NCBI RefSeq assembly: GCF_001624695.1
Contig: NZ_JSEP01000001.1
Span: forward strand, 63,286-127,285
Source of the DNA: Labrenzia sp. OB1
Lineage (GTDB): Bacteria; Pseudomonadota; Alphaproteobacteria; Rhizobiales; Stappiaceae
Reading direction: 5' to 3'
DNA length: 64,000 nucleotides
The notes below the pieces were generated by a model, which saw nothing but the letters and a program-made list of their open reading frames with translations, was not told the origin of the DNA and searched no databases. The position numbers were made by a program, and so were the translations under genes. The number at the start of each line of letters is the position of its first letter. Position 1 is the stretch's first letter. Shown here one piece after another: positions 23,501 to 31,817 of the stretch.

Positions 23501-24811
23501 TTACCCCCGGGAAGGCAACCATGTGGCCAGGGGCGGGAAGAGGATCAGCAGGACCACCACCAGAAGCGAGCACAGGATGAAGGGGATCGCCGCGCTGTAG
23601 ATCTCCTTCATGGTGGTTCCGGGGGGCGCGACGCCTTTCATCACGAACAGCAACAGGCCGAAGGGCGGCGTGGTGAAGCTGATCTCCAGCGCAAGCAACA
23701 TCACCAGCCCGAACCAGATCGGGTCGAAGCCGATGCTGGTGGCCAGCGGAAAGAAAATCGGCACGGTCAGCAGCATGATCGAAATCTGCTCCATGAACAT
23801 CCCGAGCAGGAGCAGCACCGCGAACATCACCAGCAACATGTAGATCGGCTCCAGCTCGAAGCCCGTGGCCCAGGAAATCAGTCCCCGGGACGCGCCGGAG
23901 AACGCCAGAAGCTGGCTGAAGGTGGCCGATCCGAATACGATCAGATAGGCCATCAGCGTCACCCGCAACGCCCCCCAGACCGACGCCTTGATCGATTGCC
24001 AGGTCAGGCAACGGTAGAGCGCGGCCAGAATGAACACGCCCAGAGCGCCGAAGGCCGCTGCTTCCGAGGGCGTGACGAAGCCGTTGATCATCAGCACCAC
24101 GATAACGGCCATCAAGCCGATCTGCGGCACCACATCGGACAGGAGAAGCGACAGTTTCTGACCTGCTCCCATAGGCTCCACATCATAGGCCGGGGCAGCC
24201 TGGGGATCGCGTTTGGTTTGCAGCCAGATCGTCAGAATATAAAGGCCGGCCAGTATCAGTCCCGGGATTATGCCGGCCACCAGCAGAGCGCCGACATCGA
24301 TCTGGGCAAGGGTCGCCAAAAGGACGGCCAATGCGGATGGAGGAATGATGATCGCCAGTCCACCGGTCCCGAGGATCGGGCCGATCGACATATGGCTCTT
24401 GTAGCCGCGCGCCTTCATCTCCGGAACCATCAGGCTGCCAAGCAACGCCGTGGACCCCATCGAGGATCCCGACAGCGTCGAGAACCCGGTTCCGCCCAGA
24501 ACCGTCACATAGCTCAGGCGCCCCGGCAGCTTGCCCAGCAGCCGGTCAATGGCGTTGAACATCCGCCCTCCGAGGCCCGTCTGGAAGAAGACTTCTCCCA
24601 TCAGCAGGAACAGGGGTATCGGAACGAGTGCGAACTTCGTCAGCGAGCCGAGACCATTGTTCAGGAGTGCGCTGACACCGCGCTCACCTCCCATGAAGAT
24701 CCAGGCACCGATGATATTCGCGGCCAGGAAAGCCAGCGCCACCGGCATGCCGATGGCCATGAGAAAGACGATGCTGCCGAGCAGAACCGCGAGCGCTTCG
24801 TACCATTCCAT
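23501..24811 (-). CDS. dctM: TRAP transporter large permease (DctM type)
   Basis: This 436-residue integral membrane protein with about twelve helices is the ion-coupled channel of a tripartite ATP-independent transporter. Visible family motifs are VPIPLFLLMGEVFFQTG, GGTGFSTLSGSSMGSTALLG, IIIPPSALAVLLATLAQIDV, FVTPSEAAAFGALG and FTTPPFGLLLFVMKGVAP. The start ATG (24811) overlaps the end of the small-permease gene by one base. It ends the minus-strand operon GntR-leuC-leuD-dctP-dctQ-dctM, so it should import the compound degraded by this locus or an intermediate of it. Confidence 0.93.
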   Translation of the reverse strand: MEWYEALAVLLGSIVFLMAIGMPVALAFLAANIIGAWIFMGGERGVSALLNNGLGSLTKFALVPIPLFLLMGEVFFQTGLGGRMFNAIDRLLGKLPGRLSYVTVLGGTGFSTLSGSSMGSTALLGSLMVPEMKARGYKSHMSIGPILGTGGLAIIIPPSALAVLLATLAQIDVGALLVAGIIPGLILAGLYILTIWLQTKRDPQAAPAYDVEPMGAGQKLSLLLSDVVPQIGLMAVIVVLMINGFVTPSEAAAFGALGVFILAALYRCLTWQSIKASVWGALRVTLMAYLIVFGSATFSQLLAFSGASRGLISWATGFELEPIYMLLVMFAVLLLLGMFMEQISIMLLTVPIFFPLATSIGFDPIWFGLVMLLALEISFTTPPFGLLLFVMKGVAPPGTTMKEIYSAAIPFILCSLLVVVLLILFPPLATWLPSRG

Positions 24812-25317
24812 TATTCGTGTATCCCCGCCTCGCCCGAATGCATGAGCTCTTCACCAAAGACGAAACGTGCAAACTCGATCGCCATCACACCGAAGGCGAC
24901 CGGGAAGGAAATCGTCAGCATCCAGCGGGGGAAGAAATAGGCCCGCACGTCATAATCGCCGCGCGCGATATTGGTCTGGAACAGGTCGAAACCCTTCCAG
25001 GCAAGAACAAGGCAAACCAGCACGCACAGAAGCGCGACCAGCCGGCTGACGACGACCTTCCCCATTGGTGGAAGCTTGGCGGTCACCAGTTCGATATGCA
25101 CATGTCCCTTCTTGCGGACCAGCCAGGGCGCGCCCAGCATGGTCATGTAGAGCAGCGCATATTCCGCGGATGTGAACAGCCAGGCGAAGGGCTGAATACC
25201 TATGTTTCTCATCGCCACGGAGATGACGATCGACACCATCAGCCAGACAAGCATCAAGGCCGCCACAAGGCCCATGAATTCAACCAGCTTGTTATACAAA
25301 CGCGTCAACAAATGCAT
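24811..25317 (-). CDS. dctQ: TRAP transporter small permease (DctQ type)
   Basis: This 168-residue protein with four membrane helices has the DctQ pattern VSIVISVAMRNIGIQPFAW and AEYALLYMTMLGAPWLVRKK followed by GHVHIELV. ATG 25317, with a GAGG ribosome site, is preferred over an in-frame TTG ten codons upstream. It partners the large permease, with which it overlaps by one base. Confidence 0.9.
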   Translation of the reverse strand: MHLLTRLYNKLVEFMGLVAALMLVWLMVSIVISVAMRNIGIQPFAWLFTSAEYALLYMTMLGAPWLVRKKGHVHIELVTAKLPPMGKVVVSRLVALLCVLVCLVLAWKGFDLFQTNIARGDYDVRAYFFPRWMLTISFPVAFGVMAIEFARFVFGEELMHSGEAGIHE

Positions 25318-25448
25318 CGCAGCCTCGGGAGCGATGGTGCACTCCAAATGAATACGGAACCGCTTGACCCGATTTTCAGGTCTTCGACGAGCCTGACCCG
25401 CCCGTCAGGCGTTCCCGTATTCCTTCAAAGTGCTCCAGAACGTGGAAC

Positions 25449-25474
25449 GGCCCGGCGCCTGAAGGCGCCGGGCC
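25449..25474 (-). promoter_or_regulatory. Stem-loop between dctP and dctQ
   Basis: GGCCCGGCGCC (25449-25459) and GGCGCCGGGCC (25464-25474) form a perfect 11-pair stem with a four-base loop. It lies between the binding-protein stop (25488) and the small-permease start. No T-run follows on the transcribed strand, so it probably stabilises the binding-protein message or partly stops transcription, giving more binding protein than permease. Confidence 0.65.
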
Positions 25475-25487
25475 AGGAAGTTACCTG

Positions 25488-26501
25488 TTACTTGTCGGCA
25501 GCAGGATCGTAGAACAACTCGATCAGCGTGTCATAGTTGGCGGTGCCGCCGGGCTGTTCGGCCATGAGTTCCTTCATGCGCTCCCAGGTTTTTTCCCGGG
25601 CGGCAAGCAGATATTCGGTTTTCGCATCCCCTTCGAGGCTCACCACCTGCATGCCCTGTTCGGCCAGCTTGGCGAAGTCCTCGTCGCGCTTGGCGCCCAG
25701 AGCTTCGACACTGTCTTTCTCATGCTGGATCGCGACGTCTTGCAAGATTTTCTTGGCTTCGTCGCTCAGGCTGTTCCACTTCTCGAGATTGACGATCACG
25801 CCGAGATCGGTTGAGAAGAAGCACGGTTCGATCCGGTAATTCAGAAATTCGTTCCACTTCAGGTCGATCAGGCCGATCTGTGTCCAGCCGGTCGCATCGA
25901 CAACCCCGCGCTGCAGACCCGCATAAACATCACCGGTCGGAAGATCGATGACCTGCGCGCCGAGATAGTTCGAAAAGAAAGCGTTATAGACCGAATTGCC
26001 GCGAAGCTTCAGGCCTTCCACCTTCAGATGACCGTCATCGTCGAAATCGGGTGCGTCACGTGTCCACAAATTGTAGCAGACGCCGCTGTCGAACCAGCCG
26101 AGATATTTCAGTCCCATCTTTTCCTGATGAATCTGATCGATCAGCTCGATGCCGCCATTGGAGCGGGTTTCGACTGCTGTAAGGTTTGATGCGACCATCG
26201 CATCCTTTTCAGGCAACGAGCCTCCGTAAAAGGACCCCGGCGTATAGACCATGTCCACAACGCCGTCGCGAACCGCGTCGGGTTGCTGGAACATGCCGAT
26301 TGCTTCGGGGCCGCCGCGCACCTCGATTTGAACCACGCCCTTGCCGGCTTCGTTGACCTTGTCGACAAAAGACAGGAAGCTCTTTGTATAGATGAGCGTT
26401 TCCGGAAACGCGTGCACTGCGGTCACGGTTTCTTCAGCGTAGGCATTCGCCCCAAATAGGGCCGATCCGGCGACAAGTACGCCGATCACTTGTTTCTTCA
26501 T
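25488..26501 (-). CDS. dctP: TRAP transporter substrate-binding protein (DctP type)
   Basis: This 337-residue periplasmic binding protein starts at ATG 26501 behind GGAGAG; a GTG-like start four codons upstream lacks a ribosome site. The signal peptide is KKQVIGVLVAGSALFGANAYA. DctP hallmarks follow: SFVDKVNEAGKGVVQIEV, VRDGVVDMVYTPGSFYGG, VEGLKLRGNSVYNAFFSNYL with the conserved Arg for carboxylate binding, and GDVYAGLQRGVVDATGW. The family binds organic acids. Context (a LeuCD-type hydratase and a dicarboxylate-type lyase in the same locus) suggests a carboxylate, but the ligand is not determined by sequence. Confidence 0.92.
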   Translation of the reverse strand: MKKQVIGVLVAGSALFGANAYAEETVTAVHAFPETLIYTKSFLSFVDKVNEAGKGVVQIEVRGGPEAIGMFQQPDAVRDGVVDMVYTPGSFYGGSLPEKDAMVASNLTAVETRSNGGIELIDQIHQEKMGLKYLGWFDSGVCYNLWTRDAPDFDDDGHLKVEGLKLRGNSVYNAFFSNYLGAQVIDLPTGDVYAGLQRGVVDATGWTQIGLIDLKWNEFLNYRIEPCFFSTDLGVIVNLEKWNSLSDEAKKILQDVAIQHEKDSVEALGAKRDEDFAKLAEQGMQVVSLEGDAKTEYLLAAREKTWERMKELMAEQPGGTANYDTLIELFYDPAADK

Positions 26502-26606
26502 CGGTCTCTCCACTTTTTCCCCGGGGCTGGAAGGCCAACCCCACTTTTGCGAAACGGGTTAGATCCCGTTCCCTCTTGTATTCGCGCGTAATCTGTTCGC
26601 GAAATT

Positions 26607-27215
26607 CTATGCATTCGCGGGTCGAACCCACGGGGCGCGCTGAAAGTGACTGCTCCGGAAGGAGGCAATCGTCTGCGCATGCGACCGGGTCAGGTCGATG
26701 TCGTCCCAGCCATTGATCAGCTTCGCGCCCTTTTCTGCCTCAAGCTCCAGTTCGATCTCCCGGCCGGCAATGAGAATGGTCCCGGCCATCAGGTCCACGC
26801 TCGCCATCACCGCTTCGCTGCCGAGCTCGGCCATCAGTTCCTCGACCACCTCGGCGTCCACGCGGGCGGGCAGCAGACCGTTGTTGATCGCATTGGCGAA
26901 GAAGATGTCTCCGAAGCTCGGCGCGACAACTGTCCGGATGCCCTGATCGACCAACGCATAGACGGCCCCCTCGCGGGAGGACCCGCAGCCGAAGTTGCGC
27001 CCGGCGACAAGCACACTGGCCTGCGGATGCCTGTTCAACGGGAATTCCGCAATCGGCGTGCCGTCACTCCGATGCCGGAGACCGTGAAGCAGATAGGGGC
27101 CATACCCCTGACTGCGCGGAACAGACATGAACTGCGCGGGGATCAATTGATCGGTGTCGACATTGTCCAGCGGCAACGCGACCGCAAGGCCATCGTGACG
27201 GGTCCATCCGCTCAT
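26607..27215 (-). CDS. 3-isopropylmalate dehydratase small-subunit family (catabolic paralogue)
   Basis: This 202-residue protein starts at ATG 27215, overlapping the large-subunit stop. The swivel-domain motifs are intact: LPLDNVDTDQLIPAQFM, the GRNFGCGSSREGAVYAL active-site loop and FGDIFFANAINNGLLPA. In this family it forms a heterodimer with the LeuC-type subunit and (de)hydrates a substituted maleate or malate. Leucine synthesis is one such reaction, but here the genes sit with a GntR regulator and a TRAP transporter, and no leuA or leuB is near. A hydratase for another branched dicarboxylate (for example dimethylmaleate or citraconate) is therefore more likely. That assignment is inference. 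Confidence 0.85.
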   Translation of the reverse strand: MSGWTRHDGLAVALPLDNVDTDQLIPAQFMSVPRSQGYGPYLLHGLRHRSDGTPIAEFPLNRHPQASVLVAGRNFGCGSSREGAVYALVDQGIRTVVAPSFGDIFFANAINNGLLPARVDAEVVEELMAELGSEAVMASVDLMAGTILIAGREIELELEAEKGAKLINGWDDIDLTRSHAQTIASFRSSHFQRAPWVRPANA

Positions 27216-28618
27216 GATCGCCCCTCCAGAAAGGGACGCACGTCCGTGATTTCTCCCGTAACGGCAGCCGCCGCGACCATGACGGGCGACATGAGATGCG
27301 TGCGCGCGCCGGGCCCCTGCCGTCCCTTGAAATTCCGGTTCGTCGTCGACGCGCAACGCTGACCTGCGCCGACCGTATCTCCGTTCATGCCGACGCACAT
27401 GGAACAGCCCGAAGTAACCCATTGCAGGCCGGCAGCGGTGAAGATGCGATCGAGCCCCTCCTGCTCGGCCTGCAGTTTCACACTGCGTGACCCTGGCGAG
27501 ACAATGCCAGGCACCTTTGCCTTGCGGCCACTAAGCACGGCCGCGGCGGAGCGCAGATCCTCGATCCGGCCATTGGTACACGATCCGATGAAAACCTGAT
27601 CCACCGGCGTGCCCGAAATCGGCCGGCCGGGCACCAGGCCCATGTAGTCGAGTGCCTCACGCGCCCGGAATCTCTTGTGTTCCGGCAGGCGCTCGGGGTC
27701 AGGTACCGAAGCGGTCACCGGCAAGGCCTCCTCGGGGCTTGTTCCCCAGGTTACCGTCGGCGCAATTTCAGCTCCGTCAAGAACCACGTCCCTGTCGAAC
27801 ACGGCGTCATCGTCGCTTGCGAGCCGCAACCATTCCTCAATTGCATGCGACAACGCCTCGCCCTTGGGCGCGCGCGGCCGGTCGCGCAGATACGCGAAGG
27901 TCGTCTCATCGGGTGCCACCATTCCACACCGCGCCCCGCCCTCAATCGACAGATTGCAGAGCGTCATGCGCCCTTCCATGGTCAGGTCACGCACGGCTGA
28001 GCCGGCATATTCCACCGCATGGCCCTGGGCTGCATCGGCTCCCAGCTCGGCAATCCAGCTGAGCGCCATGTCCTTCGCGCCGACACCGGGCCCAAGCTTG
28101 CCGTCGATCGTTATCCGCATACGTTTCGGCTTCGACTGCCAGATGGTCTGCGTCGCCAGAACATGCGCGACGTCGGTCGCGCCGATGCCGAACGCAATCG
28201 CCCCGAATGCACCATGCGTCGAAGTATGGCTATCGCCGCAATTGATGGTCAGTCCGGGAAGCGTCAGCCCCTGCTCCGGCCCGATCACATGAACGATCCC
28301 CTGACGCGGGTCATCCAGATCAAAACACTCGACACCATGCGCCCTGGTGTTTTCCTTCACCGTGCGCACCATGCGCTGGATATCCTCGGAAGCCGTCGAA
28401 AGTGGCCCTTGTGTCGGCGCATAGTGGTCCACAACGCCAAAGGTCAGCTCCGGCTCCGCCACCTTGAGCCCGCGCGCGGCCAATTTCGCGAAAGCGTGAT
28501 GTGAACCTTCGTGAACGAAATGCCGATCCACCCAAATCAAAGCCAAGCCGTTCGTGCCCGCCACGACGACATGTCGGTCCCAGACCTTGTCGAACAGGGT
28601 GGCTCGTGCGGACATCAT
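27212..28618 (-). CDS. 3-isopropylmalate dehydratase large-subunit family (catabolic paralogue)
   Basis: This 468-residue aconitase-fold protein has the conserved GDSHTSTHGAFGAIAFGIGA loop and cysteines for a 4Fe-4S cluster in FIGSCTNGRIEDL and SGCSMCVGMN. The arginine/serine stretch SPGSRSVKLQAEQEG is also present. The start (ATG 28618 or the adjacent ATG 28615) overlaps the stop of the GntR gene. Domain and length are like LeuC, but the operon context is catabolic. A matching C-C lyase of the isocitrate-lyase family is encoded across the divergent promoter at 34479. The pair would hydrate an unsaturated dicarboxylate and then cleave it, as known for dimethylmaleate hydratase and dimethylmalate lyase in nicotinate fermentation. 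The substrate is a hypothesis. Confidence 0.87.
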   Translation of the reverse strand: MMSARATLFDKVWDRHVVVAGTNGLALIWVDRHFVHEGSHHAFAKLAARGLKVAEPELTFGVVDHYAPTQGPLSTASEDIQRMVRTVKENTRAHGVECFDLDDPRQGIVHVIGPEQGLTLPGLTINCGDSHTSTHGAFGAIAFGIGATDVAHVLATQTIWQSKPKRMRITIDGKLGPGVGAKDMALSWIAELGADAAQGHAVEYAGSAVRDLTMEGRMTLCNLSIEGGARCGMVAPDETTFAYLRDRPRAPKGEALSHAIEEWLRLASDDDAVFDRDVVLDGAEIAPTVTWGTSPEEALPVTASVPDPERLPEHKRFRAREALDYMGLVPGRPISGTPVDQVFIGSCTNGRIEDLRSAAAVLSGRKAKVPGIVSPGSRSVKLQAEQEGLDRIFTAAGLQWVTSGCSMCVGMNGDTVGAGQRCASTTNRNFKGRQGPGARTHLMSPVMVAAAAVTGEITDVRPFLEGRS

Positions 28619-29418
28619 GACCCTTCCTGCGCATCGGGTCCGATGACCGGCTCCCAGTGACGCGCGTCTTCCGCCCCCACGCGGGTCAGGGACATCTCAA
28701 GCCGGAACATGTCGGGCCGGTAATAGGCGGACAGATACTCGACCCCACGACCGGATGCGTCGCGCACCACCCTTTTCAACGACAGCAGAGCCGCACCGAC
28801 GGACACCCCGAGCGCTTCGGCAACCTCGGGGGCTGCCAGAGTGGCAGAGACGCTCTGGTGAGCATTATCCACCTGCACACCGCTGCGCTCCAGCAACTGA
28901 AAGAGTGCCGTGGTCGCCAGATCGGCCTCGTCATAGTGAGAGGCAATTTCCTCGGGAACATGTGTGGTCAGATGTGAAAACGGCAAACCGTCGACCAGAC
29001 GCACGCGCGTGGCCGTCTGGACCCGCGCTCCGGGCGCAAGATTGAGGGCGGCAGCCACCGCGGACGGCGCAGTCCCATAACCGAAGGACAGGAGGCGTGC
29101 CGTGGTATTGCGCCCCATTTCGACAAGTTGCGGCATCAGGGACGCGATGTCACCGGTGATCGGAGCAGCGGATTGCGAACGCGGACGCACGAACGAGCCC
29201 GCTCCGACGCGTTTTTCTATAAGGTCGTCGGCGGCCAGAGCTTCAAGCGCCCTGCGGACGGTGACCCGCGACACGCTATGGATTTCCGCCAGCTTCTGCT
29301 CGGCCGGAATGGGAGCACCCTCGGCGAGAACGCCGCTCGCCATTTCATCGCGCAACAACAGGTAAACCCTCCGGGCCTTGCCGCCTTCCGGCAAACATGT
29401 CTGTTGTTGCTCGCTCAC
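28615..29418 (-). CDS. GntR-family regulator, HutC subfamily
   Basis: GTG 29418 is chosen because GAGGAGA lies just before it; the frame also extends upstream into A/T-rich promoter sequence with no ribosome site. The 267-residue protein has an N-terminal winged helix (KLAEIHSVSRVTVRRALEAL, followed by LIEKRVGAGSFV) and a C-terminal UTRA ligand domain (ARVQTATRVRLVDGLPFSHL to EYLSAYYRPDMFRLEM). HutC-type regulators are usually repressors released by a pathway metabolite. It is transcribed first in the leuCD-TRAP operon and divergently from the tautomerase-hyuBA operon. A dyad at 29521-29544 in the shared promoter is the likely operator. Confidence 0.9.
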   Translation of the reverse strand: MSEQQQTCLPEGGKARRVYLLLRDEMASGVLAEGAPIPAEQKLAEIHSVSRVTVRRALEALAADDLIEKRVGAGSFVRPRSQSAAPITGDIASLMPQLVEMGRNTTARLLSFGYGTAPSAVAAALNLAPGARVQTATRVRLVDGLPFSHLTTHVPEEIASHYDEADLATTALFQLLERSGVQVDNAHQSVSATLAAPEVAEALGVSVGAALLSLKRVVRDASGRGVEYLSAYYRPDMFRLEMSLTRVGAEDARHWEPVIGPDAQEGS

Positions 29419-29520
29419 GAAAAATCTCCTCGTATCAGGGGCTAACGGTAACCGCAGATTATGGAAAAGCAAGAACAAAGACCATTAATCTATCAAAAAT
29501 TTGTCTTTTTAATATTCAAA

Positions 29521-29544
29521 ATCTGTATTACAAAAAATACAAAT
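29521..29544. promoter_or_regulatory. Dyad operator candidate in the divergent GntR promoter region
   Basis: The inverted repeat ATCTGTATT-N6-AATACAAAT (eight of nine pairs match; the TGTATT/AATACA core is perfect) ends 15 bp before the GTG of the tautomerase-fusion gene. The spacing and A/T-rich arms fit a dimeric GntR/HutC regulator. The surrounding 140 bp are strongly A/T-rich, as expected for back-to-back promoters. Confidence 0.55.
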
Positions 29545-29559
29545 AAACGGGAGACGACC

Positions 29560-30123
29560 GTGCCGAGCGTTCATGTGCACCTTATGGCGGGATACACACC
29601 TGCCGATAAAACCCGCCTGATGAAAGCCCTGAGTGAAGCGGTCCGATTTGTGGTGCCTGCCGCGCCCGAAGCCGTGAGCGTTTTCCTGAACGAGGTTCCC
29701 GCCTCCGACTACATGCGCGGCGGCACTCACCGCACACCGGCCCCTGCCCTTCAGGATCCCGCGGCGGTCGTTCTGGAATATCTGAAAGCCATGGAAGCAC
29801 GCGACCTCAACAAGGCGCAGGCCCATCTCGGCGCGGACTTCAGGATGGTCTTTCCCGGTACCGGAGAAATGGAGACAATCGCGGAATTGATCGACTGGGC
29901 CAAGCCGCGCTATCGCTTCGTTAACAAGACCTACCAGGGCGTCGAGGCCTTTCAGGGCGAGACCGGCGCAATCGTCTATACGCGCGGCACACTGTCAGGC
30001 GAATGGCCGGACAGTTCGCATTTCTCCGGCATTCGTTTCATCGACCGGTTCGAGGTGACAGACAACAAGATCACACGACAGGACGTGTGGAACGACATCG
30101 CCGAAACCAAGGGCAAAGCATGA
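29560..30123 (+). CDS. 4-oxalocrotonate-tautomerase-like / SnoaL-like fusion protein
   Basis: Start GTG 29560, with GGGAGA just upstream, gives a 187-residue protein whose second residue is Pro, the catalytic base of the tautomerase superfamily (PSVHVHLMAGYTPADKTRLM, about residues 2-60). After a short linker comes a SnoaL/NTF2-like cone domain (VVLEYLKAMEARDLNKAQAH, then IRFIDRFEVTDNKITRQDVW, about 70-185). The tautomerase half would shift a double bond of an enol-acid. The SnoaL half is a small-molecule pocket of unknown chemistry. An in-frame ATG at 29461 lies inside promoter sequence and would hide the Pro. The gene leads a tightly coupled operon, its stop overlapping hyuB (ATGA). Confidence 0.8.
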   Translation: MPSVHVHLMAGYTPADKTRLMKALSEAVRFVVPAAPEAVSVFLNEVPASDYMRGGTHRTPAPALQDPAAVVLEYLKAMEARDLNKAQAHLGADFRMVFPGTGEMETIAELIDWAKPRYRFVNKTYQGVEAFQGETGAIVYTRGTLSGEWPDSSHFSGIRFIDRFEVTDNKITRQDVWNDIAETKGKA

Positions 30124-31817
30124 CAGACCAGGCCATCAACCCGATCACGCTGGCGGTTCTCGCCGGGCGCATGGAGCAGATAACGGACGAAATGGACGCG
30201 ACCCTGTTTCGCGCCGCCTTCAATCCGATCATCGCCGAAGCCCATGACGCGAGCCATGGCCTTTATCACGCCGCCACCGGCGACACTCTGGTACAGGGCA
30301 AGTCGGGTCTGCCGATCTTCGTCGGCGTCATGAGCTTCGCGGTCAGGGCGGTGATCGAAAAGGCCGCCGCCGACGGCGATCTTGCCGATGGCGACATCTA
30401 TATTTTCAATGACGCCCATCTCGGTGGCACCCATTTGAGCGACATGCGTCTGGTGCGTCCCTATTTCCGTGATGGCCGGCTGTTCTGCTATCTCGCCTCC
30501 GTCGGACACTGGCATGACGTGGGCGGGGCCGTTCCGGGCAACTACAATCCGGCAGCGACGGAGGCCTTCCAGGAAGCCTTCATCCTGCCGCCGGTGCGCA
30601 TCGCCCGCAAAGGGGTCCTGCAGCAGGACATCATCGACATCCTCATGCGCAACACCCGTCTGCCGCAATCCGCCATGGGCGATCTCAACGGTCAGCTCGG
30701 CGCGCTCGATCTGGGCACACGACGCCTTGACGAACTTCTCGACGAATATGGGGCCGGCACCGTCTCCGCAGCGCTTGACGCCCTTGGAGATCGCGCGGAG
30801 ACCCTGATGCGTTCGGAAGTCGCGGCCTTGCCAGACGGCCGATGGGAGGCGGAAGACTTCCTCGACAATGACGGCATCATGGACACACCGCTTCCGATCC
30901 GTGTCGCCCTGGAAATCCGGGGCGACCGGTTGACGCTCGATTTTGCGGGAACGGCTGCGGCGACCGCCGGGCCTGTCAACATTGCCCTGCCCACGGCCGT
31001 GGCCTGTTGCTATGTCGCCATCAAGCACATCTTTCCGGACCTGCCGGCCAATGCCGGCGTCATGCGTCCGGTCGAGATAAAGGTCCCGGACGAGTCCTTG
31101 CTGGCCGCCAAGTTCCCCGCACCTGTCGGGGGCTACACGGAAACCATATTGCGGATGATCGACGTGATCTTTTCCGCTGCCGCCAAGGCCGTTCCAGAAC
31201 GGGTCGTCGCCAATGCCTACGGCACCATCAACGCCCTGTCGATTGCAGGAAAGCGGGCGAACGGCCAGCCCTGGGTGATGTTCAGTTTCTATGGCGGCGG
31301 CCATGGAGGATCGGCAGAAGGCGACGGCCTGAACCACGGCAACGCACCGATCTCGACCGCGACCATCCCGCCACTGGAAATCCTGGAGGCTGCCTATCCG
31401 GTCATGTTCCGGCAATGGGCCCTGCGCCCGGACAGCGCGGGCGCCGGCACGCACAGCGGCGGACTGGGCGCCACCTACGAGATCGAGCTGCTTGAGGAAC
31501 AAGCCGAAGCGTTCCTGTTCGGTGAACGTGGACGCTTCCCTCCCAAAGGCGTGGCCGGCGGCGCAAGCGCCGCCACCAATGTCTTCAGTTACGAGCAGGA
31601 AGATGGCTGGCATCACCCGCCCATGGCCTCAAAAATGCGCGGCATCAGGCTGAAGAAGGGCCAGAGGGTACAACTGATGACCCCGGGTGGCGGCGGCTAC
31701 GGACCGCCCGATAAACGCGATCCCGCGGCCGTCGCCCGCGACGTGGCGCAGGGCTATGTCAGCTCCGAAGCGGCCAACAAGATCTATGGCACTGCCTGGC
31801 AGGAGGCGGAGCAATGA
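30120..31817 (+). CDS. hyuB: Hydantoinase B / oxoprolinase-family subunit
   Basis: This 565-residue cytoplasmic protein has the HyuB signature: RMEQITDEMDATLFRAAFNP near the start, the GDIYIFNDAHLGGTHLSDM metal/substrate region, GNYNPAATEAFQEAFILPPV, FSFYGGGHGGSAEGDGLNHG, and TPGGGGYGPPDKRDP at the end. With the HyuA-type partner it forms an ATP-dependent hydrolase of cyclic amides (N-methylhydantoinase, oxoprolinase) or an acetone-carboxylase-like enzyme. The family alone does not fix the substrate. It overlaps both neighbours by four bases, indicating strict co-expression. Confidence 0.88.
   Translation: MTDQAINPITLAVLAGRMEQITDEMDATLFRAAFNPIIAEAHDASHGLYHAATGDTLVQGKSGLPIFVGVMSFAVRAVIEKAAADGDLADGDIYIFNDAHLGGTHLSDMRLVRPYFRDGRLFCYLASVGHWHDVGGAVPGNYNPAATEAFQEAFILPPVRIARKGVLQQDIIDILMRNTRLPQSAMGDLNGQLGALDLGTRRLDELLDEYGAGTVSAALDALGDRAETLMRSEVAALPDGRWEAEDFLDNDGIMDTPLPIRVALEIRGDRLTLDFAGTAAATAGPVNIALPTAVACCYVAIKHIFPDLPANAGVMRPVEIKVPDESLLAAKFPAPVGGYTETILRMIDVIFSAAAKAVPERVVANAYGTINALSIAGKRANGQPWVMFSFYGGGHGGSAEGDGLNHGNAPISTATIPPLEILEAAYPVMFRQWALRPDSAGAGTHSGGLGATYEIELLEEQAEAFLFGERGRFPPKGVAGGASAATNVFSYEQEDGWHHPPMASKMRGIRLKKGQRVQLMTPGGGGYGPPDKRDPAAVARDVAQGYVSSEAANKIYGTAWQEAEQ

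Noticed and set aside
26607-28618. Calling the LeuCD pair the leucine-biosynthetic leuCD
   Set aside because: No leuA or leuB is near, and the genes are coupled to a GntR regulator and a TRAP transporter; a catabolic paralogue is more likely, though not proven.
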